Source of the DNA: Myxococcales bacterium
Lineage (GTDB): Bacteria > Myxococcota > Myxococcia > Myxococcales > JAJYLH01
Assembly (NCBI GenBank): GCA_021787845.1
Contig: JAJYLH010000042.1
Span: 1-52,687 of the forward strand
Length of the DNA: 52,687 nucleotides
Direction: 5' to 3'
Part shown: in pieces, positions 25,623-33,327 of the stretch
Numbering within the stretch: position 1 is the first letter of the stretch
Layout of the letters: each line of letters opens with the position of its first letter
The notes under the pieces: model-generated
The model's database searches: none
The model's input: only the letters and a program-made list of their open reading frames with translations
What the model was told of the DNA's origin: nothing
Program-made: the position numbers and the translations under genes

Positions 25623-26464
25623 GCGCCATCCTCTGCGCGTTGGTGCTGACCGCGTCCGTGGCGCCGTCCGCGTCTCCCGCGTCTCCCGTGCCAACGGCGA
25701 TGTCCACCTCGCAGGCTCCTGATTACGGCGCGATCGTCGATGGGCTGGCCCAGCGTACGAGTCGGCTGCCGCGCGACCGACGGGGCATGATCGTTCCGCT
25801 CCTCGTGCGCCTCGGTCCCGCCGCGGTGCCGGCGATGCTCGCGCGCTTGTCCCAGGAATCACCGATGATGGCCAAGGTTCGCGCGGCGGACCCTGACGCG
25901 GCGCGCTTCTTTCGCGAGGCCCTGACCGACGCGTTGGGGCGCGACCGGGACGCGCGCGCGCTCCCGCTCTTGACTGAGATCTTTTTCAGCGGCTCCTCCG
26001 ACCACCGACTCGTGCGGGCGGCGGCGCAGGGTCTCGGCCGCCTGTGCGACCAAGGAAGCTTTGAGACCCTCGCCTCGCACCTCGCCGACGCGGGCGACCT
26101 CGCGCTCGCGGCGATTTCGGGGTTGGGCCAGTGTCGCGAGGAGCGATCGGTCGCGCTGTTGGCGGCGCGGCTGGCGAACACCTCGGACCCGATGGCGATG
26201 AAGGACATCGCCGATGCCCTCGGGCAGGCGGCGTCGAGCTGGGCGTGGGTGGCGATGGGTCCGACGCGGGCCGACGAAGGAGCTCGCGCGCGTCATCTCG
26301 CGGCGGAGGCGCTGCTTGGCGCATACGTGCGCGCGCCTGCGCTCGCGCGCGAGACCATCGCTGAGTCGCTCGTGATGACCGATGACCCGTCGGTTCCCGC
26401 CGCGCTCACCGACCAGCGATTTGCCGCCATCGCGCCGCTCTGGCGCCGCGCGCATCTGCGGTAG
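25619..26464 (+). CDS. exported HEAT-repeat protein coupled to PAD
   Basis: The product has 281 residues. It starts with a signal-peptide-like sequence (MSAILCALVLTASVAPSASP). The remainder is helical repeats of HEAT/PBS-lyase type: PLLVRLGPAAVPAMLARLSQ, ALPLLTEIFFSGSSDHRLVR, AAQGLGRLCDQGSFETLASH, AAISGLGQCREERSVALLAA. HEAT arrays usually bind other proteins. ATG 25619 overlaps the PAD stop (ATGA), implying coupled translation and a possible partner or substrate-docking role for the deiminase (inference). The end is followed by the second 42-nt palindrome. Confidence 0.75.
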   Translation: MSAILCALVLTASVAPSASPASPVPTAMSTSQAPDYGAIVDGLAQRTSRLPRDRRGMIVPLLVRLGPAAVPAMLARLSQESPMMAKVRAADPDAARFFREALTDALGRDRDARALPLLTEIFFSGSSDHRLVRAAAQGLGRLCDQGSFETLASHLADAGDLALAAISGLGQCREERSVALLAARLANTSDPMAMKDIADALGQAASSWAWVAMGPTRADEGARARHLAAEALLGAYVRAPALARETIAESLVMTDDPSVPAALTDQRFAAIAPLWRRAHLR

Positions 26465-26522
26465 CTTGGTCGTGCCGGTTCGCTGCTCCCGGCCGCGCCC
26501 ATCGCTCGTTCAGTGCCGAGGA

Positions 26523-26564
26523 CGATCAGACCGATCCGTCGGATCCGACCGATCGGTCTGATCG
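26523..26564. repeat. 42-nt near-perfect palindrome between convergent genes (copy 2)
   Basis: The arms CGATCAGACCGATC and GATCGGTCTGATCG are exact reverse complements. The centre around GGATCC also pairs, giving 20 of 21 pairs. It is the same element as 5218-5259, with an A-T pair where copy 1 has G-C. It sits between the HEAT gene (+) and the Cys-rich lipoprotein gene (-). Confidence 0.75.
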
Positions 26565-26611
26565 CGGGAACACCCACGAGCGCGCATGATCTCGCTTGGC
26601 CTTGCCAGCGT

Positions 26612-27037
26612 CTACGGGCTCGCCCAGGTGCCATGGCTGTTCTTGCAAGCCCTCTGCATGGCCGCGAGCGGCGAGGGTCGGTAGTAGTAGTTCACCGGTC
26701 CGAAGGACGTCGTGCACTTGCCGACGAGGTCTTTTGCCGTGCAATGTCCAGCCGAGTAGGATGTCTTGGCGTTCTTGTCCACGGCCTGAGTACACCCCTT
26801 CTGCACCGTCGCTGCATCCTCGAAGTAATCGGTGCAGACCGTGGTTCCGTACACGGTCACGGTGCACGAGCCGCCGAAGCTGTGCGTGACCGCCACGTGA
26901 GGGAACACCGGCCTCTGAACCGCCGGCGCCTTGGCGACCGCCGCGGGCACTGCCGGCGCCGGGGCCGGAGCCGGCGTTGCCTTGTGACAGGCCGCGCTGA
27001 TGATCAGAAGAGCCACGCACAGAACCGCATTCCTCAT
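26612..27037 (-). CDS. Cys-rich hypothetical lipoprotein
   Basis: The product has 141 residues. The lipobox is LLIISAAC (Cys at residue 17). An Ala/Pro-rich spacer is followed by a compact domain with six further cysteines (GSCTV, TVCTDYF, KGCTQ, GHCTA, GKCTT, RACKN), suggesting three disulphides. The family is not recognised. It is convergent with the PAD-HEAT operon and in the same direction as the C25 protease gene, 67 bases downstream of that gene's stop, so the last two may form an operon. Confidence 0.65.
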   Translation of the reverse strand: MRNAVLCVALLIISAACHKATPAPAPAPAVPAAVAKAPAVQRPVFPHVAVTHSFGGSCTVTVYGTTVCTDYFEDAATVQKGCTQAVDKNAKTSYSAGHCTAKDLVGKCTTSFGPVNYYYRPSPLAAMQRACKNSHGTWASP

Positions 27038-27104
27038 GTCTTCGCTCCCAGGCCGAGGCGGACGCCCGCCTCGACGGCTTCGGTGCTGGTCCCCACCTCA
27101 GGTC

Positions 27105-28955
27105 TCAGTTCAACGACGCGGTCGCGTAGTCGTCGAGCGTCGAGAGCGACGAAAACCCGTAGGTCACCGAGCTCGGCGCGCCGGCGACGGTCAGCACCAC
27201 GGGCGCGCCGCTGGCGTCGAGGTCGAGCTCGTAGATGTCGCTTCCGACCGCCACTTCGAGCGTGCCCTCCACCGCGAACGACGGCGTGAACGTCACTTGG
27301 GAAAAGTTGCCAATCGCCTGCCGCGAGACGGTAAAGGTCGGCGCCGGAATCAGCGTCGGGTCGGTGTAGACCGGCAAGAGGCCGTCGCCCAGGTAGGTCG
27401 CGGCCTTCTGCGTCCAGCGCCAACTGTCGGCGTCGATCACCGACGCCTGATAGGTGCCGATGATCGGAACCGGGATGCTGATGGCGTCGCTCGTCGGCAG
27501 GTTGGCGTGCGCCGCCTGCACCGCCTCGCCCGCGAGCACCTGGCCGCCGGAAAAAGCCTTGCGCAAGAAGCCGTCGAGGAGCTGCATCCCGCCCGCGATG
27601 CCGAGGCCGATGGTGCTGTTGCCCAGATATCCGACGCCGCCCCCAGCAGGAGCGGTGATGTACTGCTGGCCAGCGCACCTGTCGCCGTCGGCGAACGTCG
27701 CGGCCTCGCAGGCGCACGAAACCATGATCGGGTATTGCGTGTTCGTCAGCGCGTAGGCCATGTCGCCTGAAAACTCGTTCGAGCCGTCCTGCTCGACGGT
27801 CAGGTCCCATTCGTCGCCGTGACCGGAGTGGACCACCAGGCTCGACCCGGCCTCGAGCGCGGCCTGCTCCGCGGGCACCGTGAGCTGCTGGGCGCCCGCC
27901 GCGGTGCTGAACGTCGAGTCCGAGTAGAGCTTGGTGATGTCCCAGTCCGTCGGCAGGATCGACAGCGTTCGTCCGGGGGCCTCGAAGTAGAAGGCTGAGT
28001 CGACCGGCACGTCTCCCACGAGCGGGACGCTCAAGGTGGTCGCGATGTTCGAGAGGAACAACGCGGTCGCGATGCGCGAGGTGTCGTACGCGGTCAGGTA
28101 CTGCGTCGCCTTGGCGATGTAGGTCTGCAGCTCGTCCTGCGACGACACCGACACCCGCGTGATGCCCACCACCGGCGAGTAGGCGGGCGTGTCGGTCGTC
28201 GGATCGCCGTAGACGCAGTCGTGGTTCGTGTCCCACTCGGAAAAGTCGCCGTAGTAGTCGTCGGAGAGGAACGTCTCCTGGTAGTCCGCGCCGACCAGGG
28301 CGTTCGAGAAAGCGTCGCTCGTCGAGCGCGAGGGCACGATGGTCGCGTCGCCGCCCAGCACGACCTGCGTGACGCCCGCGAGATGCTGCGCTTCGAGGTA
28401 GGTCTTGATCGCCTTGGGCGTGTCGTTGCAGGGGTCGGAGTCGTCGCAACCGCCCGGCGTCGCGGCGCAGATGTCCTCGATGGTCTCGACGCGGGTGGGC
28501 ACGCCGGTCAGCGTGTGCAGGAGCGCGAGCTGCTCGAAGCCCGGCGCGTAGGCAGCGTTCGTCACGATGAGCGCGTCGTAGGAGAGGCTCGCCTTGGCGG
28601 TCAAGGTCGGCGCGGTGCAGGTGTGCGAGCCGTCGCAGAGCGGCACCGTTGCCGGGCAGTCCGCATCGGACGCGCAGCGGCCGGGGCTCGGCACGCAGGC
28701 GCGCAACTGGCAGGTCTGCCAGTCGGCGCACGTCGGAGCGCACAGCGAAGCCTGGCACTGGCCCGTCGCCGCGTTGCAGACCTGGCCCGGGCAGTCGGTG
28801 TCGGAAGAGCACCCGGTCGTGACGGGCGAGCCCGCGTCGGGCGACGAGCCCGCGTCGACGTAGGTGTTCGAGCTTCCGCTTCCGCCGTCTCTGCCCGGCT
28901 GCCCTCCTACCGAGCATGAGGCCAGCAGGACTGCGATGAGAATCGATGCGCGCAA
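27105..28955 (-). CDS. gingipain-like C25 family cysteine protease lipoprotein
   Basis: The product has 616 residues. GGAGG six bases before TTG 28955 and the lipobox RASILIAVLLASC place the start here; the frame is open further upstream without a signal. Residues about 40-125 are Cys-rich, with DTDCPGQVCNAATGQC-type knots. The C25 catalytic domain follows: LSYDALIVTNAAYAPGFEQL, VLGGDATIVPSR, VGITRVSV, then SGHGDEWD with His379 and SCACEAATF with Cys416, which fits the spacing of the gingipain R catalytic Cys to the next conserved Cys. An Ig-like beta domain closes the protein. C25 enzymes are secreted endopeptidases; Arg specificity is possible but not shown. The antisense frame is also open, a GC artefact. 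Confidence 0.88.
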   Translation of the reverse strand: MRASILIAVLLASCSVGGQPGRDGGSGSSNTYVDAGSSPDAGSPVTTGCSSDTDCPGQVCNAATGQCQASLCAPTCADWQTCQLRACVPSPGRCASDADCPATVPLCDGSHTCTAPTLTAKASLSYDALIVTNAAYAPGFEQLALLHTLTGVPTRVETIEDICAATPGGCDDSDPCNDTPKAIKTYLEAQHLAGVTQVVLGGDATIVPSRSTSDAFSNALVGADYQETFLSDDYYGDFSEWDTNHDCVYGDPTTDTPAYSPVVGITRVSVSSQDELQTYIAKATQYLTAYDTSRIATALFLSNIATTLSVPLVGDVPVDSAFYFEAPGRTLSILPTDWDITKLYSDSTFSTAAGAQQLTVPAEQAALEAGSSLVVHSGHGDEWDLTVEQDGSNEFSGDMAYALTNTQYPIMVSCACEAATFADGDRCAGQQYITAPAGGGVGYLGNSTIGLGIAGGMQLLDGFLRKAFSGGQVLAGEAVQAAHANLPTSDAISIPVPIIGTYQASVIDADSWRWTQKAATYLGDGLLPVYTDPTLIPAPTFTVSRQAIGNFSQVTFTPSFAVEGTLEVAVGSDIYELDLDASGAPVVLTVAGAPSSVTYGFSSLSTLDDYATASLN

Positions 28956-29174
28956 CTCAAGCCTCCGACCGGCGACGGTCGACGTCGCGCCGTCGCGGGC
29001 AGAGCATGCACCGTTTTGGGGGGGCGGACAACTGCTTATCCGGTTGGTGCCGCGAATCGTCGAAAGAGCGGGACCCGCTTGCTCCGCGGACCGAAAAGAA
29101 CTGGCTCTGCGCCGTTTCGCGTGGGTGGCGGGGAACGAGATGACGTTCATGATCATGCTCTTTCTCGGCCGAAA

Positions 29175-29350
29175 TTGGAGCCGGACACGTCAGTGTCCGG
29201 GTGCAGGCACGGCAACGCGAATGAGGATTGCAGGGCGGGGGTTTTCCCCCGCCGTTGGGGGCGGCGTCAGCGTGCGGCGGGGGGCAAGCCCCCGCCCAAC
29301 GGTTCTCGAAGTCCCTGCCTGCACCCGGACACTGGGGTGTCCGGCTCCAA
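29175..29350. mobile_element. 176-bp MITE-like element with 35-bp terminal inverted repeats
   Basis: The left end 29175-29209 begins TTGGAGCCGGACAC, and the right end 29316-29350 ends GTGTCCGGCTCCAA. The 35-bp ends are reverse complements except in the 4-nt loops. Each end is itself a CCGGACAC/GTGTCCGG hairpin, and the interior holds GGCGGGGG-TTTT-CCCCCGCC and a second G/C stem. There is no coding potential and no clear target duplication. It fills most of the gap 28956-29416; near its left side TGCTTATCCGGTTG (29033-29046) resembles an end of the other MITE family. Confidence 0.7.
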
Positions 29351-29416
29351 CTCCAATTCCGATTCCCATTTGAAACAGCGCGGAGCCAAAGAACCTCGGT
29401 CCGCTCCACGCGCGGC

Positions 29417-29995
29417 TCATGGTGACCGCCGCGAACCTAAGCGAAGCGGAACGCCCTTCAGTATTTCTTCGACCACACCGGTCTTGGCGTCGGCGTAGTG
29501 CTGGACATACTTCCATGTCTTTCGAGCGAGCTCGCGCTTGGTTCGAGCGTAAAGCTCTCGATCCCGCTCATGGCTACGCAACCAGTTGCGAAACGCCAAC
29601 ATGCGCCCGATCTCGGGACAGCCCTTCGAGAAGACGTGCAGATTGATCGCGACGCGCCGACCTCCAAACATCCGATGCTCGTGCCAGTTCCGCTCGCGAA
29701 TCCGGAGCGTATACCCCGCAGCTTCCATCTCTGGAACATACGCCGGCTCGTCCGCGGAATCGACCACGACCAACAGCATGTCGATGATCGGTTTCGCGGG
29801 AAGCCGCGGCACCGAGGTCGAGCCGACGTGCTCGAGATGGAGGACTCGGTCGCCCAGGACAGCCCGGACAGCCGCCGCCTCGACCGAGAACTGCTCCGGC
29901 CAGCGCGGATCGTAATCGAAGATCTTGACGGGCCCCGCCGAGGGTTCGTTGCCTCCGACCTGCGCCTCGCGAAGCTCCTCGTCTCGCCTGGTCAT
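29417..29995 (-). CDS. GrpB family protein (nucleotidyltransferase-like fold)
   Basis: The product has 192 residues. IFDYDPRWPEQFSVEAAAVR, LHLEHVGSTSVPRLPAKPII and DMLLVVVDS are the GrpB/UPF0157 hallmark (HVGSTSVPGL-AKPIIDI). INLHVFSKGCPEI and LAFRNWLRSHERDRELYART complete the domain. The family has a nucleotidyltransferase-like fold, and its function is poorly defined. The usual Gly after VP is Arg here. Its ATG overlaps the stop of the upstream hydrolase gene (ATGA), so they are co-translated. Confidence 0.92.
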   Translation of the reverse strand: MTRRDEELREAQVGGNEPSAGPVKIFDYDPRWPEQFSVEAAAVRAVLGDRVLHLEHVGSTSVPRLPAKPIIDMLLVVVDSADEPAYVPEMEAAGYTLRIRERNWHEHRMFGGRRVAINLHVFSKGCPEIGRMLAFRNWLRSHERDRELYARTKRELARKTWKYVQHYADAKTGVVEEILKGVPLRLGSRRSP

Positions 29996-30627
29996 CGACG
30001 TTCCGCCGCGCTGTCAGCCCGAGCTCGGCGGTCAGGCGCGCAGCGCAGCGCCGCGACCACGTCCGCGCAGGTCACGACCTCGGCTTGGCGCGGGAACACC
30101 TTCTCCAACAACATCCGATGCACTTCGGGGTCGGCGTCGGCGCAGCCGTCGGAAGCGACGACGCAAGCGTAATCGGCGTCGGCGGCGTGACGAAGCGTGC
30201 TCAGTACCACGCCGCTCGTGGCGATGCCCGTCAGGACGAGCGTCTCGAGTCCGTTCGCGCGCAGGATGAGGTCGAGGTCGGTGCCGAAGAAGCCGCTGAC
30301 CCGGTGCTTGGTCACCACCACCTCGCTCTCGCGCGGAGCGACGTCGGGGTGAATTTCGATCTCCGGCGAGCCCGGCACGAACCGCGCGGACTGCCGGAGC
30401 GCACTGAACGACTTGTTGCGCGCGCTCACTTCGGGGTAGCCCGGCCGAAAGCCGACGACCACGTAGAGGACCCGGACATCGGCCTCGCGCGCCGCCGCGA
30501 TGACGCTCGCCACCCGCGACGTCAGCCCCGCCGCGTTCGCCGCGAACCGCTCCACCACCGTGCTCTGAAAATCCATCACCAGCAGCGCGCTCGTGGCGCG
30601 GTCGAGCTCGAGCCTCTTCTCCGTCAC
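29992..30627 (-). CDS. isochorismatase-fold cysteine hydrolase
   Basis: The product has 211 residues. TSALLVMDFQ carries the catalytic Asp, VVVTKHRVSGFFGTDLD the Lys, and TLVLTGIATSGVVLSTLRHA the region where the nucleophilic Cys usually sits. Here that motif reads GIATSGVV, not G--T--CV, so the usual Cys is replaced (Ser or Gly in place), which questions normal amidase activity. The fold is otherwise complete (VVASDGCADADPEVHRMLLE). GTG 30627, preceded by GGGAGG, is the start. The open frame further upstream belongs to the broken cytochrome gene. Confidence 0.85.
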   Translation of the reverse strand: MTEKRLELDRATSALLVMDFQSTVVERFAANAAGLTSRVASVIAAAREADVRVLYVVVGFRPGYPEVSARNKSFSALRQSARFVPGSPEIEIHPDVAPRESEVVVTKHRVSGFFGTDLDLILRANGLETLVLTGIATSGVVLSTLRHAADADYACVVASDGCADADPEVHRMLLEKVFPRQAEVVTCADVVAALRCAPDRRARADSAAERR

Positions 30628-30704
30628 GTCGGCCTCCCGGCAAAGGACAGCCCGATCTACACAGTCACGGGCCGCCTGGCAAGAAGCTGGCGTCGACCGG
30701 AACT

Positions 30705-31349
30705 TCAGCTGTGCGGGCGCGCCGCGGCGTGGACCATCGCGTCCGTCGCCTTGCCGATGGCCTCCATCGCGTGCGGGTCGACTTTCGGCGGCGGCACCGG
30801 GTTGCGGATGGGCTCGAGCGACTGGAGATAGGCGAAAAATCGCCCGCAGGTCCCGGTCGGACAGGTGCGCGATGTCCGGCCATGGCATCGGCGGGAGAAT
30901 CGGCCGCCCGGTGCCGAACTCGCGGCCGGTGCGCATCGAGCGGATGAAGTCGGCCGCGCTCCAGCCGCCGAGGCCGGTGTCGCGGTCGGGCGTCAGGTTC
31001 GCCGCGTAAACGGCGAAGAAACGGTGCCAAACGGCGCCTTGAACGACGTGAACGTCGGACCGATGAGCGCCTGGTCCCGCGGCCCCAGCGTTCCCGCCGG
31101 GTCGGGTCCCTTCGCCGGTTGTCCGCTGAGCGCGCGGCTCTCGTCGGGAACCGGCATTCCCAGCTTCGGGTCGAACTTCTGCGGCGTGTGACAGTCCCCG
31201 CAGCCGCCGAAGTCGACGAGGTACTTCCCGCGGGCGATCTCCGCCTTGGGCGCGCGGCGATGTGGCCTCGCGCTCCCTCGGGCACCCGCCGAACCCGCCG
31301 CCAGCACCACCGCGGCCGTCAAGACCCATGCTTCGATCGCCGTCTTCAT
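30705..31349 (-). pseudogene. c-type cytochrome gene with two compensating frameshifts
   Basis: ATG 31349, with GGAGG before it, opens an exported protein (TAIEAWVLTAAVVLAAGSAG) with the haem motif FGGCGDCHTPQ. Near 31000 the frame breaks after KAPFGTV; homology resumes in another frame as VYAANLTPDRDTGLGGW, DFIRSMRTGREFG and ILPPMPWPDIAHLSDRDLRA, which holds the probable distal Met. At a T5 run near 30834 it breaks again and returns to the first frame as FAYLQSLEPIRNPVPPP, ending at TGA 30705-30707. The pieces together make a normal class I cytochrome c subunit of dehydrogenase type. Either the gene is dead or the assembly has two indels in short repeats. Confidence 0.75.
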
Positions 31350-31439
31350 CGCGCCTCCACCTGAACGTTCGAAGCTAGGTCCCGCGCTCCGAAGCGCAAG
31401 CGGGCGGCGCCTTCCCACCAAACACGAGCGTCGGCGGTC

Positions 31440-31500
31440 TGCTCACCGGGTCGACGCCACCAGCGACTCGCTAGCTCGGTGGTCGCTAGCCGCCGGCGCC
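31440..31500 (-). repeat. partial copy of the 158-bp MITE family
   Basis: It starts TGCTCACCGGGTCGACGCC and continues CCAGCGACTCGCT. Over about 50 positions it agrees at roughly 41 with the reverse complement of the right half of the element at 35074-35231. The opposite end is not found at the expected distance, so the copy is truncated. Bases 31350-31439 and 31501-31616 show nothing else. Confidence 0.6.
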
Positions 31501-31616
31501 GAATCGGCAAGCGCGGTCTGCGTCAGGGCTTCTGTTGAACGCTTGCGCTGCATCCGAGCGCGGGGCGATGGCGTCGCTTTTCGGGCCCGCCGGTGCCCGC
31601 GGCGGCGTTCATGCGC

Positions 31617-32513
31617 CTACGCGCGGCGGCCCATGCGGGCGCGAACTTCCTCGGCGGCGAGGTAACGCTTCTCGATGAGCAGCTCGGTGAACGCCCGCAG
31701 GAGCGCCGAGGACGCATCCTGGGTCTTGTGCAGCGCGCTCACCTGCTGCTCGAGGGCGGCGAGCCGGGCTTCCAGCGCGGTCACCGCCGGAGCCGGCGCG
31801 GCCACGGGATGGCCGGTGATGGCGGCGAGCGGGTCGATGGCCGCCAGGCCAGGGGCGGTCGCGTTCCCGCCCGGGGGTCCGAAGCGCTGCGCCATGCGCT
31901 CGGCCGGCGACGGTCCTTTCGGCGCCTGCACCGGCTTCGAGCCGCTCAGATGGACGACCGGCGCCTGGACGCCGGCCATCGTGATGTCGTTCACGTCGAC
32001 CAGCTTCATCTCGTCCATCTCGGCGATGGTCGTCTCGTCCACGACCTGCAGCTCGACGTTGGCCCCGCGGTAGAACTTGTCGATCGCCTTCTCCACGAGC
32101 TGCTCGCACGCGACGAAGGGCTTGACCCGGCACCGGCCCCGGGCGGCCGTCAGGTCGATGGCCTCGACGTCGGTCGGGTCCGCCATCGCGAGAAAGAGCG
32201 TCCGCGACCCAGCCTTCTCGCGCACCGCCAGCGGAAAGACCCCGCGCTCGGCGCAGAAGGCCTCGTCCAGGTAGGGCCTGGCCGACGGCTCCGGCGGGTT
32301 CGACGTCAGGTCGATGAACGGAAAGCCGGTCGCGTCCGCAATCGCCTTCGCCACCTGCTCCTCGTGGACGAAGCGCATCCGCACGAGCGTCTTCCCCAAG
32401 CGGAAGCCCCACTGCTCGGTGTTGCCGAGCGCGGCGCGCATCTGCATCTCGTCGATGACGCCAGCCTTGACCAGCGCCTGCCCCAGCTTGGTGTTCCGCC
32501 CGGAAACCGCCAT
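31617..32513 (-). CDS. MshEN/GspE N-terminal domain protein
   Basis: The product has 298 residues. Residues about 5-135 form an MshEN-like domain (GspE N-terminus): LGQALVKAGVIDEMQMRAAL, GFRLGKTLVRMRFVHEEQVA, KAIADATGFPFIDLTSN, LFLAMADPTDVEAIDLTAA and VACEQLVEKAIDKFYRG. MshEN domains can bind c-di-GMP through RLGxx and L--G motifs, here FRLGKTL and LGQALV, so binding is plausible. There is no ATPase domain: after a linker comes a coiled coil (VTALEARLAALEQQVSALHK) and a short helical end. Such stand-alone proteins are frequent in myxobacteria. AGGAGG precedes ATG 32513. Confidence 0.82.
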   Translation of the reverse strand: MAVSGRNTKLGQALVKAGVIDEMQMRAALGNTEQWGFRLGKTLVRMRFVHEEQVAKAIADATGFPFIDLTSNPPEPSARPYLDEAFCAERGVFPLAVREKAGSRTLFLAMADPTDVEAIDLTAARGRCRVKPFVACEQLVEKAIDKFYRGANVELQVVDETTIAEMDEMKLVDVNDITMAGVQAPVVHLSGSKPVQAPKGPSPAERMAQRFGPPGGNATAPGLAAIDPLAAITGHPVAAPAPAVTALEARLAALEQQVSALHKTQDASSALLRAFTELLIEKRYLAAEEVRARMGRRA

Positions 32514-33327
32514 CGCCACCTCCTAGAAAAGCCTTTCGTCGGATCGAACCGTACTCGAAGCCGGGCGATCGATCCAATCGTGAAAAGCCAGGCGCCCGGT
32601 CGCGCGCTCTCGCCGGCGCCGCGGCTGGCCGGTCCTCTCTCGCCCAACGATTCCGCTTTCGAAGGAGCGCTGCGCTCCCGCTGGGAAAGGAGAAGGCCCG
32701 CCGGGCTGGCGCGGATTGGTGGATTTCCGACAGCCGGCGCGCGCGAGAGGCCGGTCGCCTTCGCCCGCCGACCCGCAGCTCGATGCATACGCTACCCGGG
32801 AGCGCTCATGTCTGGCAACCGAGACGCCCTACTGGACCCCAAGCGCAGGCCGGCACCGCTTCCCGCCCTACGGCAACCAGCGCCCGCAACCCGACGAGCG
32901 ACCCGACAAGCAGTCCGCTGCCATCGATCATCACCAAGCACGCGGTGGGTCGGCGTCGATGTGAAGCTCACCACCGCTCCCGCCCCCCGGAACCGGTTCG
33001 GCTGGCTGTCGCGAGTTACCCGACGACGCTGCTGCTCATCGGTTGCGGTGCTGGGGCCGATCGGGTTCGCGGTGCGCTCCGTCGGCGCCCGAGATCCGCC
33101 GGCGCTCCTGCCCAGCGGAACCCTTACCGCTGTCGATCCGAAATCGAGCCGTTCGGCCGACCTTTCGTCGCCTGGTTGCCGGCCGCTTGACAGCCCCTGC
33201 ACGACCTGCTACAGCGCCCGACCGAAATCACCCTTCCGAGGAGAACGGCAGCGGCGCCCCCCGGAGGCTTCTCCGCCGGAAGGTCGTGGCGCCGGCGATT
33301 CCTGCCGCGCGAAGAGTGGAGACGAAG
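32514..33327. other. 814-bp gap without a supported gene
   Basis: It lies between the divergent MshEN gene and the hypothetical gene at 33328. Open frames exist in several phases, but their products are Pro/Arg-rich with no domain, typical of GC-rich non-coding DNA. No convincing promoter, hairpin with T tract, tRNA or repeat was seen. Confidence 0.5.

Noticed and set aside
27034-28917. 627-codon frame overlapping the C25 protease on the same strand
   Set aside because: Frame-shifted shadow, rich in Arg. The C25 catalytic motifs and lipobox are in the other frame.
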